Source: Candidatus Oscillochloris fontis (GTDB taxonomy: Bacteria; Chloroflexota; Chloroflexia; Chloroflexales; Chloroflexaceae). From it: DNA of 64,000 nucleotides. The notes under the pieces were generated by a model. That model saw only the letters and a program-made list of their open reading frames with translations, made no database searches and was not told the origin of the DNA. Of this stretch, positions 35,176 through 43,206 are shown in pieces; within the stretch, counting starts at the first letter, position 1, and each line of letters starts with the position of its first letter. The stretch spans positions 1-64,000 of the forward strand of contig NZ_RYFD01000009.1 in NCBI RefSeq assembly GCF_004138135.1, written 5' to 3'. The translations under genes were made by a program, and so were the position numbers.

Positions 35176-36465
35176 CTACCTCCACGTAGCTTGGGCCAGA
35201 TCCTCTAGGACATACAGGTTGCGTTGGTTGAGAATCTGCTCAAACTGCTCGTTCCCCTCCTGAAGAATCCGCAGATCAGCACTAGAGATCGCCGATTCGA
35301 GTTGCACAAACCCCATCCGTTGGATGGCATCACCATAAGCGGCGCTGCCTAAACCATCGAGATGAAAGAGGGGTTGCCCATCATTCGTCACCTGGACGAT
35401 TTCAACCCGTGGGTGCGCCGTGCGCAGTAAGCGCCAAGCGCTCTGTTCTTGGAGTTGACTGAGGAGCGCCTGTCCAACCAGCACCAATGGATCAAGGGCA
35501 GGATCAGCGAGATCACCAGCTTCAGCCATTATGGCCTCGGCTATCGAAAGATTGTCTATAATGCGAGCAGCTTCACGCTCAGCAAGTGTATGTGCCACCT
35601 CGGCAAGATGATCAAGATGAGTATTATTGCTTATGTACGCAATCAGATCGGCAACCAAACGATCAGTCGCAACCCGCTTCATGAGTTGTGTAGACAGGGA
35701 ATCAGGGTTAATCTGCCATGTCCAGGGGGCATAGAGCGACATGGCCTCTGCTGCTGCCCGGTGTTCACGCTGCTGCTGCTGCGCTTGCACTAGATTGCGC
35801 TCAATGGTTTGCAGCAGACTCGCTTGACGTTCGCGTAATATCTCAACCTCATCGTTCAATCGCCCAACCACCGCCCGTGCTGCGGCCACAGCGTGATAGC
35901 TGAGATGCAGACTTTCACGCCGATTCCACAGGGCTATCGCTTGGGGCAGCGAGATCCGCTTGGTACTGCCAACAATCCAGCCCATCATATTCTGGAATAG
36001 CCCTGGTTCCTGTTCGGTCGTCTCTTGCCATGTCTGGAGTGATTGTTGGCAATTGCGTAGCTCATAGCCAACCTCTTCGTACTGCGCACTGAAGAGATGA
36101 TCGAGGTGGAGTAGTTCGCTATGCAGGCTCTCCAAAAAGATGCTAAATGGGGTGATGTCGCTGCTATGCGCTAACCTTCGATGCAACCGATTGATAGCCG
36201 CATCGCCAATCCGTTCGCCATTCTGTTTAAGCAGCGCTTCGGCCCCTCCCACTGCCTCCTTGCGGATCAAGAGGTCAAATTGGGCGGGCATCTGGCTGAG
36301 ATCATCCATCACTGCCAACACCACCGGGGAAAATGGGCGTCCGGTTGCATCGAGCAGCAGATGAGCGGGCAGATCGCGGGTGAGCATGGCGGCGCTACAG
36401 AAGGTGATACCTGCGTTCTCAGGGGGTGGCGCTGCTTCTGTCGCCGGGAGCATACGTGCAAGCAT
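35176..36465 (-). CDS. Coiled-coil protein adjacent to the tubulin-like gene
   Basis: The 429-aa protein has no signal peptide. The middle (about 185-245 in LWNRRESLHLSYHAVAAARAVVGRLNDEVEILRERQASLLQTIERNLVQAQQQQREHR) is strongly predicted as coiled coil. The N-terminal part (VLAVMDDLSQMPAQFDLLIR) and C-terminal part (LVLVGQALLSQLQEQSAWRLL) are helical-globular. I do not recognise a family. ATG 36465 has AAGGAG seven bases upstream; the longer frame to 36498 would overlap the tubulin-like gene. It is a likely partner of the tubulin-like protein. Confidence 0.65.
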   Translation of the reverse strand: MLARMLPATEAAPPPENAGITFCSAAMLTRDLPAHLLLDATGRPFSPVVLAVMDDLSQMPAQFDLLIRKEAVGGAEALLKQNGERIGDAAINRLHRRLAHSSDITPFSIFLESLHSELLHLDHLFSAQYEEVGYELRNCQQSLQTWQETTEQEPGLFQNMMGWIVGSTKRISLPQAIALWNRRESLHLSYHAVAAARAVVGRLNDEVEILRERQASLLQTIERNLVQAQQQQREHRAAAEAMSLYAPWTWQINPDSLSTQLMKRVATDRLVADLIAYISNNTHLDHLAEVAHTLAEREAARIIDNLSIAEAIMAEAGDLADPALDPLVLVGQALLSQLQEQSAWRLLRTAHPRVEIVQVTNDGQPLFHLDGLGSAAYGDAIQRMGFVQLESAISSADLRILQEGNEQFEQILNQRNLYVLEDLAQATWR

Positions 36466-36484
36466 TGGGTTACTCCTTCTGATC

Positions 36485-37651
36485 TCAAGCGGTTTCAAAA
36501 CAGGCAGCTAGGGCTTGCAGGCTTGCAATCTGGATCTGATCGGCTAGTGCTGATTGCAGGTGGGACACATCCAGACTCGCTACGGCTGCGCGGAGTGTAT
36601 GCAGGTAGCGCAGGCGGCCATCGCTACTGATCTCCTCATTTGCCAGATGACTGGCAATTGTCGGCCAGATAGTGCCGCGTGTGAGGAGCAGATAGAGGCT
36701 CAACGCGGTCTGATCAAAGAAGCGTTCGAGATCGGTGTCGCTACTTCGCCCATGTTCAGTGCTAACCGTCGGCGCATCCATCAAGAAGACCCGATCATAC
36801 GGCGGGGCTTGGAGGGCAATATGTAGATCATGGAGGTAGGTGCGGCGTTGCCCATTGCGGGCCAGATGATCAAGGGCGTGGAGCAGGGCACGGTAGTTAT
36901 GGCGGGTGAAGGGTGTCAGGCCACTGAAGATATGTGGCCCCAACACAACCCCCCAGAGTTCGTAGTCCTTGATGCCAGCTTCGTTGAGCAGATGGCGCAC
37001 CAGTGCGGGCAGCAGTTGGTGTCCGGCATTGCCCATTGAACCAGAGCCGCCGCCAACCACCACCACACGCGGGCGGTGTTGCCGGTTCGCATGGTGTTGG
37101 TGATGCTGGCGCAGGAGCCGTTCCCAATCGCTGCGCCCATCTGAAGCGGCATGATTGCCACGCAAGCGACGAATTTGATGGTTTAAGAAGGCAATCACCG
37201 CGCTACTATTCAGATCAATATCGAGGGCAGAAATCACGGGATGGCCGTGTCCACCATACCCGGCACGCGGGAAGGTCTCGAAGACGGGGATGCCACGCAG
37301 GAGGGTTGCGTAGCGATCTTTGAGTAGCGGATAATCATCAATTCGATCACGCGGATTCTCGCTACTAAATACGAGGCGTTCAGTGAGTGCCACCTGCTCG
37401 GTTGCCCCATCGGGTGTACGTACCTGGAGTGAGCGTGGCGCCAGATTATCATTGTTAATGCCACATGCGGCCAGATGTAGCCCATCACCGCGCCCCAAGG
37501 CAGCGATGCGCTGAATCACGCTCTCTCCAGAATTGCCGATGGCGATCAGCCAGAGATCGCGCAAGAGGGGTTCCGATGGAGCCGTTGCCGTTGCTGTTGG
37601 TAGCGCGGCATCAAAACGGCGTAGGGTTGCAACATCAATGGCGGGGTGCAT
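36485..37651 (-). CDS. Tubulin/FtsZ-like GTPase
   Basis: The 388-aa protein carries the tubulin signature loop as VVVVGGGSGSMGNAGHQLLP (GGGSGSMG at about 200-207; GGGTGSG in tubulin/FtsZ), with an N-terminal nucleotide strand LWLIAIGNSGESVIQRIAAL (about 33-52). ELWGVVLGPHIFSGLTPFTRHNYRALLHAL (about 230-260) resembles the helix-strand that follows in tubulin-like proteins, and YDRVFLMDA the later beta strand. It is shorter than most bacterial tubulin-like proteins. ATG 37651 has a TAAGGAG box. It is the first gene of the - strand operon that ends in cas1-cas2. GTP binding is likely; polymer formation is unproven. Confidence 0.75.
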   Translation of the reverse strand: MHPAIDVATLRRFDAALPTATATAPSEPLLRDLWLIAIGNSGESVIQRIAALGRGDGLHLAACGINNDNLAPRSLQVRTPDGATEQVALTERLVFSSENPRDRIDDYPLLKDRYATLLRGIPVFETFPRAGYGGHGHPVISALDIDLNSSAVIAFLNHQIRRLRGNHAASDGRSDWERLLRQHHQHHANRQHRPRVVVVGGGSGSMGNAGHQLLPALVRHLLNEAGIKDYELWGVVLGPHIFSGLTPFTRHNYRALLHALDHLARNGQRRTYLHDLHIALQAPPYDRVFLMDAPTVSTEHGRSSDTDLERFFDQTALSLYLLLTRGTIWPTIASHLANEEISSDGRLRYLHTLRAAVASLDVSHLQSALADQIQIASLQALAACFETA

Positions 37652-37778
37652 ACACACGCTCCTTACGATCTACTATTCCTACGACTAGCATACCCTTGTG
37701 GATCATGCTGCGTGCATGGTTGGCGCATGCCGTGTGCAGGGCTTCTTCTGGTGCGGGGCATGGTTTTTTGCGCAACAT

Positions 37779-37811
37779 AAAAAAACTCCGGGCAGTGCGC
37801 GTGCCCGGAGT
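37779..37811 (-). terminator. Rho-independent terminator
   Basis: On the - strand ACTCCGGGCA and TGCCCGGAGT form a perfect 10-bp stem with a 7-base loop, followed by a run of seven T. It stops transcripts from the SARP-like gene, so the tubulin-like/cas1 operon needs its own promoter between 37651 and 37778. Confidence 0.92.
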
Positions 37812-37841
37812 TAGCATAGTTGCGGTTGATACTGGAAGGCT

Positions 37842-38615
37842 TTAAGCGGCCGTATCGTGTTCAGGAAAATCATCATCCTCATCCTCATCTGACGCCTTTC
37901 TACGATGGTAGTTCGCCCGATGCTGGCTACCAAGTGCGGCAAAAATATCGGCGAATATGCTATGATCGCTCGCTTCCTCACTCCCCAAGTGGGTGAGCTT
38001 GCGGGCTACCTTGAGGGCTTCGCTATAGGCGCTATGCTCCATCAGCAGACCACTCAGCCGGTGAATGATGTCGCGCTGGAACGATTCCCAGTAGGTTTGC
38101 AGGTGCGTCAGGGGATAATCCGGCTTGTCATAATCGGGCAGGTAGCGACCGCCACAGAATGCGGCGGCCTGCTGGAGTGCGTGGATGGCCGCACTCGTAT
38201 TGTGGTTGGAGAGATGTTCATTGGCCTGCTCGGCGAGGGCTTCGATCTGATCGGTGTCGCTGCTCCAACACCTATGCCGGATCAGCATCATGCTGTTCTC
38301 GCGTTCGATCAGTGCGGGAAGCATCCCCCACTTCCTCAACCACTGCTTTAAGCCACTGGTGAGGTTACTGGGTCGGGCGATGTGGGGCCAATTGGGGCTG
38401 ACGATAGCGGCAAGATCGTTGCGGGCAATGGGGTGTTCGGCTTTGGCTACGAGGTAACTCACCATCCGTTTGATCTGGTGAGCGCCGAGTCGGGCGATCT
38501 TCCAATCCGCTTTGCCATGCGGGGTGATAACCCGTAGATCTCCGATCAGGTAGATCATCGTACTACAGTGATCCTCTTCGCCAGATTCCTCCGAGTGCTG
38601 GTTCGCGGTACCCAT
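37842..38615 (-). CDS. SARP/BTAD-like transcriptional regulator
   Basis: The 257-aa protein has an OmpR/SARP-like N-terminal winged helix (MIYLIGDLRVITPHGKADWK...QIKRMVSYLVAKAEHPIARNDLAAIVSPN) and the BTAD-type helical repeat part (AAIHALQQAAAFCGGRYLPDYD, then LLMEHSAYSEALKVARKLTHL). It ends in an acidic tail (SDEDEDDDFPEHDTAA). ATG 38615 has an AGAGGA box; the open frame upstream is translated repeat. Position between two other regulators and the adaptation operon suggests a role in cas control. Confidence 0.75.
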   Translation of the reverse strand: MGTANQHSEESGEEDHCSTMIYLIGDLRVITPHGKADWKIARLGAHQIKRMVSYLVAKAEHPIARNDLAAIVSPNWPHIARPSNLTSGLKQWLRKWGMLPALIERENSMMLIRHRCWSSDTDQIEALAEQANEHLSNHNTSAAIHALQQAAAFCGGRYLPDYDKPDYPLTHLQTYWESFQRDIIHRLSGLLMEHSAYSEALKVARKLTHLGSEEASDHSIFADIFAALGSQHRANYHRRKASDEDEDDDFPEHDTAA

Positions 38616-38689
38616 GTGCGTCCTCTTTCTTCCGAGCATTACATAGGGGCGTATCATGATGCGCCCTATACACCTCAAACTCACGAGAT

Positions 38690-38820
38690 TTCTGCTTGGG
38701 GCTACGTCCCAAGCCCATGGTTTTGCTGGTGCGGTTGGCCGCTTTGCGGCCAACCGCACCAGCAATGCTCTCTTTTTCGCGGGGGCCGCAGGCCCCCGCA
38801 CCTCCGCTACGGGCTTAAGT
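38690..38820. repeat. Composite hairpin element, copy 2
   Basis: GGGGCTACGTCCCAAGCCC, a perfect 20-bp inverted repeat (38723-38742 with 38746-38765, loop TTT), a CTCTTTTTCG stretch, GGGGGCCGCAGGCCCCC and CCTCCGCTACGGG follow the same order as in 29655-29815. A GGGGCGTATCATGATGCGCCC hairpin lies just before it at about 38646. The gap between the SARP-like and MerR-type genes holds nothing else. Confidence 0.85.
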
Positions 38821-38903
38821 ATAGCACCTGTACCCTCCGAGGGGAAGATACTTTTTGAGATCATTTTTGGTTCACGCTGATATTTTCCGTATATGACTGA
38901 GAT

Positions 38904-41012
38904 TTAAGGAATTAAAGCTACACGTTGGGCGGTATTTGCCTGATTTTTCGAGAATATATCGAAATTAAGCAACCTTCCCGCACGGTTACGCAGCAAATCA
39001 ATAATCGTACTCATGTGGCGGTTGAGCGTCAGAGCATCATCGCAGGCAATATCGCACAGGCTCTGGTAGCGTAGCACCTTCACGGCGGCACAAATCGAGA
39101 TGAAGTCGCTGTTGGCTGCGCGACCAGGGATGCTCAGTGGTGCATCGGCAACCTGTTCAACAATCCGTTCGAGGAGTGCTTTAGCCCGCTCTCCGGTGCA
39201 GTGATCAATCAGCACGACAGCATGATCATTGCCAAACCAGTAGCAATCCTGGTAGTCGGCACCGAGAACCCGGCGCACTGCCGCCGTTACATGGTGTTGG
39301 ACATAGATCGGAAAGGGCTGATTGCTGCGTACCTGGATCAGTTCACGATAGTGGTTGATGTCAATCACGGCGAGTGCAAGGCTCTCGTGCAGGGCAACCG
39401 GGTCATCAACAACTCGCATCTGCTCCCAGCGCCGACGGATGGCAGCCAGCGCCCGTTGAAAGCCAGGGCCATGGGCATCGAGGCTATCGAGCCATGCCAG
39501 CATGGCTGGGAGTTGCTGATGCAGCCGCGTATCCTGGGCGCGGCGTAACCGGGTGAGCCACCAACGCCCTAAGAGTTCACTCAGAATATCGCCGATGACC
39601 AGGGCACAGGTCATCGCCGCACTATCCAGGCGCTGATCGGGATTGCGCGAGGCGAGGTAGAGTACCCCAAAGGGCGAAAGCCCCCAACTCGTAGCCAGTG
39701 GAATCGCTAGGGCAACATGGCTCTGCTCTTCTAACCCATAGCGTACCTTATGGGGGTCTGCATCCACATTGAGCGACACAAAAGGCTCGCGTGAACGATA
39801 GGCGCGCCCACTCAACCCCTGACCGCTGCCTTCTAGGCTGAGTTTGGCATGCGCAACCAGCGCGTCTACATAGCCATGATAGGCCAGAATCGCCAGCGTG
39901 GTTGGCTGATCCAGACCATCAGGAACCAGCAGGACTGCCATACGTGAGTCGTCATGGGGGAAGATGGTTTCGCCAATCAGCCTGAGAATATTGCTATAGC
40001 TCTGGCGCGTCAGATCAAGCGGGAAGCCATCGGAGCGGTAGCGATACCCATGCCCATGGGTGACACGCCGAAAATCTTGATAGATGGTATGTGCTAATTG
40101 AAGCAGCCGATCCAGGATGAGTCGGCGGCCAGGGGCGAGTTCGGCTGGCTCAAGGATGGCAGGCTCAAGCGGGGCATCAAGCGCAATCACGAGCATCTGT
40201 GCGGGCGTAACGGATGGAACATAGACCGCAAATACTGCAGCATCAAACTCGGTAATAGGGTGCGATTCGTGGCTATAGAAGAGCAAGGTTTGGGTATCGG
40301 AGCCGCTACTCTGGAGCAGTTCGTAGGCCCATTCCTGTGAATTGTAGGTAGTATCGCTCGGTGGTGTGGGGCGATAGAGCGCAATCAAGCTGCCAGCCGG
40401 ATTCTGGCAGAGTTGCTGCCCCAAGTGCTGTACCGTGGCAGCATCAGGCGGCCAGTCTTCCAGCATCGCTTGGCCTGGGTAGATGAGCCCGCGCACACGC
40501 GGCAGCGTTGATCCTGGGTGTGCGCTTTGACGCTCGCCCAATTCGGCCTCAAACGCTGAAATAATCTCGCTAATAATCCGGGCCAAAAAGAAGCCATCGG
40601 CAATCGCTTGCCCTTCCTGTTTCAGGGCTGTATCGAGGGCAAAGGGCACCTCATGATCAATTAGACTCGCATTGCGGCGCACAATATCAGCCGCCTCAGC
40701 ACTCTTATAGTCGCTGCTGAGCAACGCAAGCACGCGCAATCGGCGCAGATCGCTCAGGTTGTAGAGCCGACTCGCGCCACTCTGGCCGGTTGTTGTTGCC
40801 GGTTGGAGTGCCCCCAACGATTCGTAATAGCGAATCTGTGATTGTTTAAGACCACAAATAGCACTCGCACGCCCAATCGTGACGCGCAGATCAGCACTCC
40901 AGCGGGGAGCCTCTTCGGCCACTTGGCGCAGGACGCGGTGTAACCGATTCGCTTCTTCTTCCTGGACGCTAGGCTCGGATAGTGCGGGAAATTCGGGCAG
41001 GTCTGAAACCAT
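38904..41012 (-). CDS. MerR-type HTH regulator with GAF and degenerate GGDEF-like domains
   Basis: The 702-aa protein opens with a MerR helix-turn-helix (VTIGRASAICGLKQSQIRYYESLGALQPA...GASRLYNLSDLRRLRVLALL, about 43-100). The region about 215-300 resembles a DICT-like sensor. About 330-485 is GAF-like (LRLIGETIFPHDDSRMAVLLV... FGVLYLASRNPDQRLDSAAMT). The C-terminal 170 residues resemble a GGDEF fold (LAVIDINHYRELIQ...YWFGNDHAVVLI), but the GGDEF loop reads GNDHA, so cyclase activity is unlikely. ATG 41012 has AAGGAG seven bases upstream. It lies 11 bases from the WYL gene, so the two form an operon. Confidence 0.78.
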   Translation of the reverse strand: MVSDLPEFPALSEPSVQEEEANRLHRVLRQVAEEAPRWSADLRVTIGRASAICGLKQSQIRYYESLGALQPATTTGQSGASRLYNLSDLRRLRVLALLSSDYKSAEAADIVRRNASLIDHEVPFALDTALKQEGQAIADGFFLARIISEIISAFEAELGERQSAHPGSTLPRVRGLIYPGQAMLEDWPPDAATVQHLGQQLCQNPAGSLIALYRPTPPSDTTYNSQEWAYELLQSSGSDTQTLLFYSHESHPITEFDAAVFAVYVPSVTPAQMLVIALDAPLEPAILEPAELAPGRRLILDRLLQLAHTIYQDFRRVTHGHGYRYRSDGFPLDLTRQSYSNILRLIGETIFPHDDSRMAVLLVPDGLDQPTTLAILAYHGYVDALVAHAKLSLEGSGQGLSGRAYRSREPFVSLNVDADPHKVRYGLEEQSHVALAIPLATSWGLSPFGVLYLASRNPDQRLDSAAMTCALVIGDILSELLGRWWLTRLRRAQDTRLHQQLPAMLAWLDSLDAHGPGFQRALAAIRRRWEQMRVVDDPVALHESLALAVIDINHYRELIQVRSNQPFPIYVQHHVTAAVRRVLGADYQDCYWFGNDHAVVLIDHCTGERAKALLERIVEQVADAPLSIPGRAANSDFISICAAVKVLRYQSLCDIACDDALTLNRHMSTIIDLLRNRAGRLLNFDIFSKNQANTAQRVALIP

Positions 41013-41023
41013 CGCAACACTCC

Positions 41024-43057
41024 TTAAAGCTTCCCGGAAGCTAGAATAATCCGATCCACCCGAAAGGTACGCAGATCATCCACCAGAGCACAATGCGCCT
41101 GAAGGTACCAATGCTCGCCCTGGAAGTAGAGATCGAGCGGACGGATCTGGCGCGTGGTCACGTTCTGTTCCGCATCATGATAGCGGATCGTGAGCATCCG
41201 TTTGGCGGCTATCGCTGCGCGCAATTGTGCCCGCAGGCTTGTTGCATCATCGCCCGCATCCGGCTGGGGATTCCAGGGCTGCGAATCGTCTTCTCCTAGC
41301 GGCTGGCGCACCAGATCGCGTAGGGTCGCATCGGTGGCTTGCCGCAGAGCTGGCGGGAGGCTCTGGCGCAACACGCGTTCAAGCTGTTCGGGTGGTGGCA
41401 TGGCCAGATCGGGTGGCCCATAACGCCGCAGGAAGGCGGCTGCAACCAGGAGGGTTGCGCGCACACCTGGGGCAAAATCGGTTCCATGGGCAGTCTGTGG
41501 CGCTTCCGTTGCCACATCAGACTCTACCGCCAAACCCTGACGCTGCAAGGCCCGCACGAGGGGCGCTACGTCGGTTGGCGCGACAAGGGCCAACCCAGGG
41601 GCCAGACGCCGCGCCAGGAGGCGGCGCACCGTGCGCTGGCGAGCGGCCTGCTCCAACACCGTAGGATCGGGACTTTCAACCACAATCTGGGGCGCAACCC
41701 GAATCGGGGCGGGATTCCAGCAATCCGATGGCATCCAACCAGCAGGCTCCGGGCCGGCGTGGCGCTGCACGATCATGCGGAGGGGCAACTCAGCATGGCG
41801 CTGGGCCACTGCCCGCGCCACGCCTTGCGGGGCAATCCGATAGAGCGCGGCATCGGCTTGCTGTTCAACCAAAACCAACGCCGGAGCCAGCGCCAACAGA
41901 TCGCGCTCAGTCGTTCCATAGGGCACCCACAGATGCATGGGCGAACCATAGCGCCACGCCGATTCTTCCGCTGGCAGCGCCAGTGGGCGAAGACAATGCT
42001 GCGTATCGGGCCATGCAACATACCCCAACCAATGCAACATCCCCTGGAGATTCGCCTGCCAGACCGCCGCAGCGCGCTGCTCGCTCCATGGCGAACGGCG
42101 CACCCGTCGCAACCCATGGGTTTGCGCATCGGCCAACGGCCCTAACGCAGCCCGCAACGCAGGGTAGATCGCCTCCGGGGCGATGAGCGATCCCACCGGC
42201 AACGCCTCAACCCAGGCAATCAGGCGGCGGCGTAGGATCGGCCACACAATCCCATTCGTAGCCATATCGAGGCGTGCCAGCCAATGATCGGGCGTATCGA
42301 GGGCAACCCACGCACTGCGCAAGCGCTCAAGACGCTGATCAAGCGGAAGAGCCAAAAACCCACCCACGCCAGGAGTCGGGCTAGCCACACCAGCATAGCG
42401 GGTGAGCAACCCCAGGCCACACAGCAATTCAAGCGTCGTATGCAAAAGACCAGCCAGATCGGCACTCAGATCGGACAAGCAGGCAAACTCACGCAGGGCA
42501 GATTGACGCAAGTGGCCATCGGCACGGAGCGGCAACGGCTGGCGTGCCGAAGCTAACAAGAGCGCACTTGCAGTAATGATCAGCGGGGGCAAGCAGGGCG
42601 TATGCGGTGCAGGCGCAACACGCGGAATAACCAACGGCTGAGGCAACCAACGCCGCAACTCAGGCGGCAGCAACAAACGCTCCGGATGGTGCGGCGTTGC
42701 CGGACGCGGCAGCAACCATCCTAGCAACACCAAGCGTTCACTGATCGAACGCGCCACCGGGTCTTTGGCCAACTGCGACCATGAGCGCAGCGGCCCAAAG
42801 CGCAGCGCCAATGCCGCAGGCCGCATCCCCGCATGCAGATCGCGCAAGACATGCAGCGCCGCCTGCTCATCCGCTGCAAGTGATTGATAGACTGCCCGTA
42901 CCGTAGCCTGACGGCATAACGCCTGCCGCAAACGCAGCACACGCTCTTCGGCGCTACACTGATGGGGCAGCGAAATACGCTGATAGCGCGCAATTGTCTG
43001 CTGCGCAATACCCGGCAGATCGGCAAGCATCCGTGCCCAATGATTCATGGTTGCCAC
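41024..43057 (-). CDS. WYL-domain regulator
   Basis: The 677-aa protein ends in a WYL domain (about 605-677: AIAAKRMLTIRYHDAEQNVTTRQIRPLDLYFQGEHWYLQAHCALVDDLRTFRVDRIILA), a ligand-sensing module common in regulators of phage defence loci. The first 600 residues look like the helicase-associated long-form proteins with a winged-helix-rich N-terminus (LADDEQ...VLRDLHAG, LVLLGWLLPRP), but no helicase motifs. The start is either GTG 43057 or ATG 43048. It lies back to back with the CRISPR leader: its first codons overlap the -35 box of the array promoter, so a protein bound there could control both. Confidence 0.78.
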   Translation of the reverse strand: MATMNHWARMLADLPGIAQQTIARYQRISLPHQCSAEERVLRLRQALCRQATVRAVYQSLAADEQAALHVLRDLHAGMRPAALALRFGPLRSWSQLAKDPVARSISERLVLLGWLLPRPATPHHPERLLLPPELRRWLPQPLVIPRVAPAPHTPCLPPLIITASALLLASARQPLPLRADGHLRQSALREFACLSDLSADLAGLLHTTLELLCGLGLLTRYAGVASPTPGVGGFLALPLDQRLERLRSAWVALDTPDHWLARLDMATNGIVWPILRRRLIAWVEALPVGSLIAPEAIYPALRAALGPLADAQTHGLRRVRRSPWSEQRAAAVWQANLQGMLHWLGYVAWPDTQHCLRPLALPAEESAWRYGSPMHLWVPYGTTERDLLALAPALVLVEQQADAALYRIAPQGVARAVAQRHAELPLRMIVQRHAGPEPAGWMPSDCWNPAPIRVAPQIVVESPDPTVLEQAARQRTVRRLLARRLAPGLALVAPTDVAPLVRALQRQGLAVESDVATEAPQTAHGTDFAPGVRATLLVAAAFLRRYGPPDLAMPPPEQLERVLRQSLPPALRQATDATLRDLVRQPLGEDDSQPWNPQPDAGDDATSLRAQLRAAIAAKRMLTIRYHDAEQNVTTRQIRPLDLYFQGEHWYLQAHCALVDDLRTFRVDRIILASGKL
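41025..41043. promoter_or_regulatory. Intercistronic palindrome, copy B
   Basis: The same 19 bases as at 33602-33620 (TAGCTTCCGGGAAGCTTTA on the - strand). Here they form the last codons of the WYL gene and its TAA, and run straight into AAGGAGT, the ribosome binding site of the MerR-type gene. Confidence 0.7.
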
Positions 43058-43206
43058 CCAACAAAAGACCTGCTATACTGAGCTTGACATACGGAGTATG
43101 CACATATTTGGCCAAAAACGCAACCCTACGGAGTATCGCTGGTCAATGGCAGACAACATTTCAGCCATCAAGAAGCGCCAAACCAGCATAGCCCTCGGAC
43201 AATGCG
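43051..43206 (+). promoter_or_regulatory. CRISPR leader with array promoter
   Basis: TTGCCA (43051-43056), a 17-base spacer and TATACT (43074-43079) preceded by TGC form a good extended -10 promoter reading into the array. The remaining 127 bases are AT-richer and include TTGACA at 43084 and a 10-bp direct repeat TACGGAGTAT at 43090-43099 and 43127-43136. This end is the leader because repeats here are perfect, while those at the other end have decayed. Confidence 0.78.

Noticed and set aside
37842-38864. Long form of the SARP-like protein
   Set aside because: The extra 83 residues are translated from the composite hairpin element; ATG 38615 has its own ribosome binding site.
41024-43057. 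Helicase function for the WYL protein
   Set aside because: Length and N-terminal style recall helicase-associated proteins, but no Walker A or DExx motif is present.
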